From Bacillota bacterium (GTDB lineage Bacteria; Bacillota; Clostridia; Peptostreptococcales; Anaerovoracaceae): a stretch of 14,410 nucleotides of DNA. The stretch spans positions 1-14,410 of the forward strand of contig JAEEIC010000034.1 of NCBI GenBank assembly GCA_016281165.1, in the 5' to 3' direction. Under the pieces are notes generated by a model that saw only the letters and a program-made list of their open reading frames with translations, did no database searches and had not been told where the DNA came from. Every line of letters starts with the position of its first letter. Within the stretch, counting starts at the first letter, position 1. Positions 14,043 through 14,410 of this stretch are shown in pieces. Made by a program: the position numbers and the translations under genes.

Positions 14043-14410
14043 CCACTTTAAATTTTGACAGGAATTCGGGCCGCGTGCCCGTTGTAGACGCCGAGAGCGG
14101 CAATATACTGGGAGAATCCTTCCTTCCCATGTTCTACCGCGGCAGCTTCAGGCTGGCCGGCATCGCGGCGGTGCAGGATGAAAAGCCCGCGCTGCTGTTC
14201 ACTCCCCCCGAGATCGTGTTCATCAACAAGGTCTGCGCTCTCGTCAAGCCCGAGGCCGCGCACGAGAAGGGAGAGATCGCCGAAGACGCGGACTTCGCCC
14301 CCATGGAGCAGGTGACGGTCTTCGCCCAGGGCGCCGTGCCCATGGGACGCATCAGTTCCATCAGCGTCGATCAGAAGACCGGTCTGCCTGCCGGCTTCAC
14401 CGTGGAGCCA
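14039..14410 (+). CDS. unrecognised protein, PRC-barrel-like, N-terminal 124 residues (cut by right edge)
   Basis: Open from ATG 14039 to the window edge, with a GAAAGGGG ribosome site and an ATGA overlap with the membrane protein before it. The visible part is soluble and beta-rich, with no signal peptide. Two stretches resemble PRC-barrel repeats: residues about 9-68 (GRVPVVDAESGNILGE, then LAGIAAV, LLFTPPEIVFIN) and about 88-124 (PMGRISSISVDQKTGLPAGF), each with the pattern of a turn such as DxxTG followed by a short strand. PRC barrels occur in RimM and in the photosynthetic reaction centre H subunit, often as docking modules. The assignment rests on pattern alone and could be wrong. Co-translation with the previous gene suggests the two products act together. 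Confidence 0.6.
   Translation, partial: MTTLNFDRNSGRVPVVDAESGNILGESFLPMFYRGSFRLAGIAAVQDEKPALLFTPPEIVFINKVCALVKPEAAHEKGEIAEDADFAPMEQVTVFAQGAVPMGRISSISVDQKTGLPAGFTVEP

Overview
The window looks like a chromosomal segment of a strictly anaerobic, GC-rich bacterium, most likely a Clostridia-type member of Bacillota. It carries an Rnf operon in the clostridial order C-D-G-E-A-B, strong purine-rich Shine-Dalgarno sites, a Gram-positive-style lipoprotein and a single-pass CapA protein. Despite the GC-rich sequence, the genes use many ATA (Ile) and AGG/AGA (Arg) codons, on both strands, so the segment looks native to one genome. I cannot name the genus; Synergistota would be a less likely alternative. 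There are no RNA genes, transposons, CRISPR arrays or phage genes.

Layout: two gene groups diverge from a 195-bp intergenic region (8540-8734), the only sizeable non-coding stretch. Everything to its left is on the minus strand. In order of transcription these are an AMP-forming acyl-CoA ligase (TTG start), a branched-chain-amino-acid-type substrate-binding lipoprotein without transporter genes, an Nfu-type NifU C-terminal-domain protein, a CapA-family protein whose start overlaps the nfu stop, an unrecognised 164-residue protein, a likely intrinsic terminator, a two-domain PgeF(YlmD)-DUF523 fusion, a stand-alone TIGR00300/LOR-SDH-type ornithine cyclodeaminase, and the N-terminal part of an alkaline-phosphatase-superfamily enzyme that runs off the left edge.

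Everything to the right is one tightly packed plus-strand operon: rnfC, rnfD, rnfG, rnfE, rnfA, rnfB, then two unrecognised genes joined without gaps. The first encodes a three-helix membrane protein with a charged, probably coiled-coil tail. The second, cut by the right edge, has a PRC-barrel-like look. Rnf couples electron transfer between reduced ferredoxin and NAD+ to Na+ or H+ translocation. RnfB would take ferredoxin electrons, RnfA/RnfE carry the intramembrane Fe-S cluster, RnfD/RnfG the covalent FMNs, and RnfC the NADH site.

The most interesting part is the Rnf operon. RnfB lacks the whole membrane-proximal GCGxxGC-type [4Fe-4S] domain (PF04060) while keeping all four ferredoxin-type clusters. 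RnfE has a four-cysteine C-terminal tail. RnfG has an altered flavinylation motif. Two extra proteins are translationally coupled to the end of the operon. Together these suggest a variant Rnf complex with possible accessory subunits. The PgeF-DUF523 fusion on the other strand is a second notable architecture.
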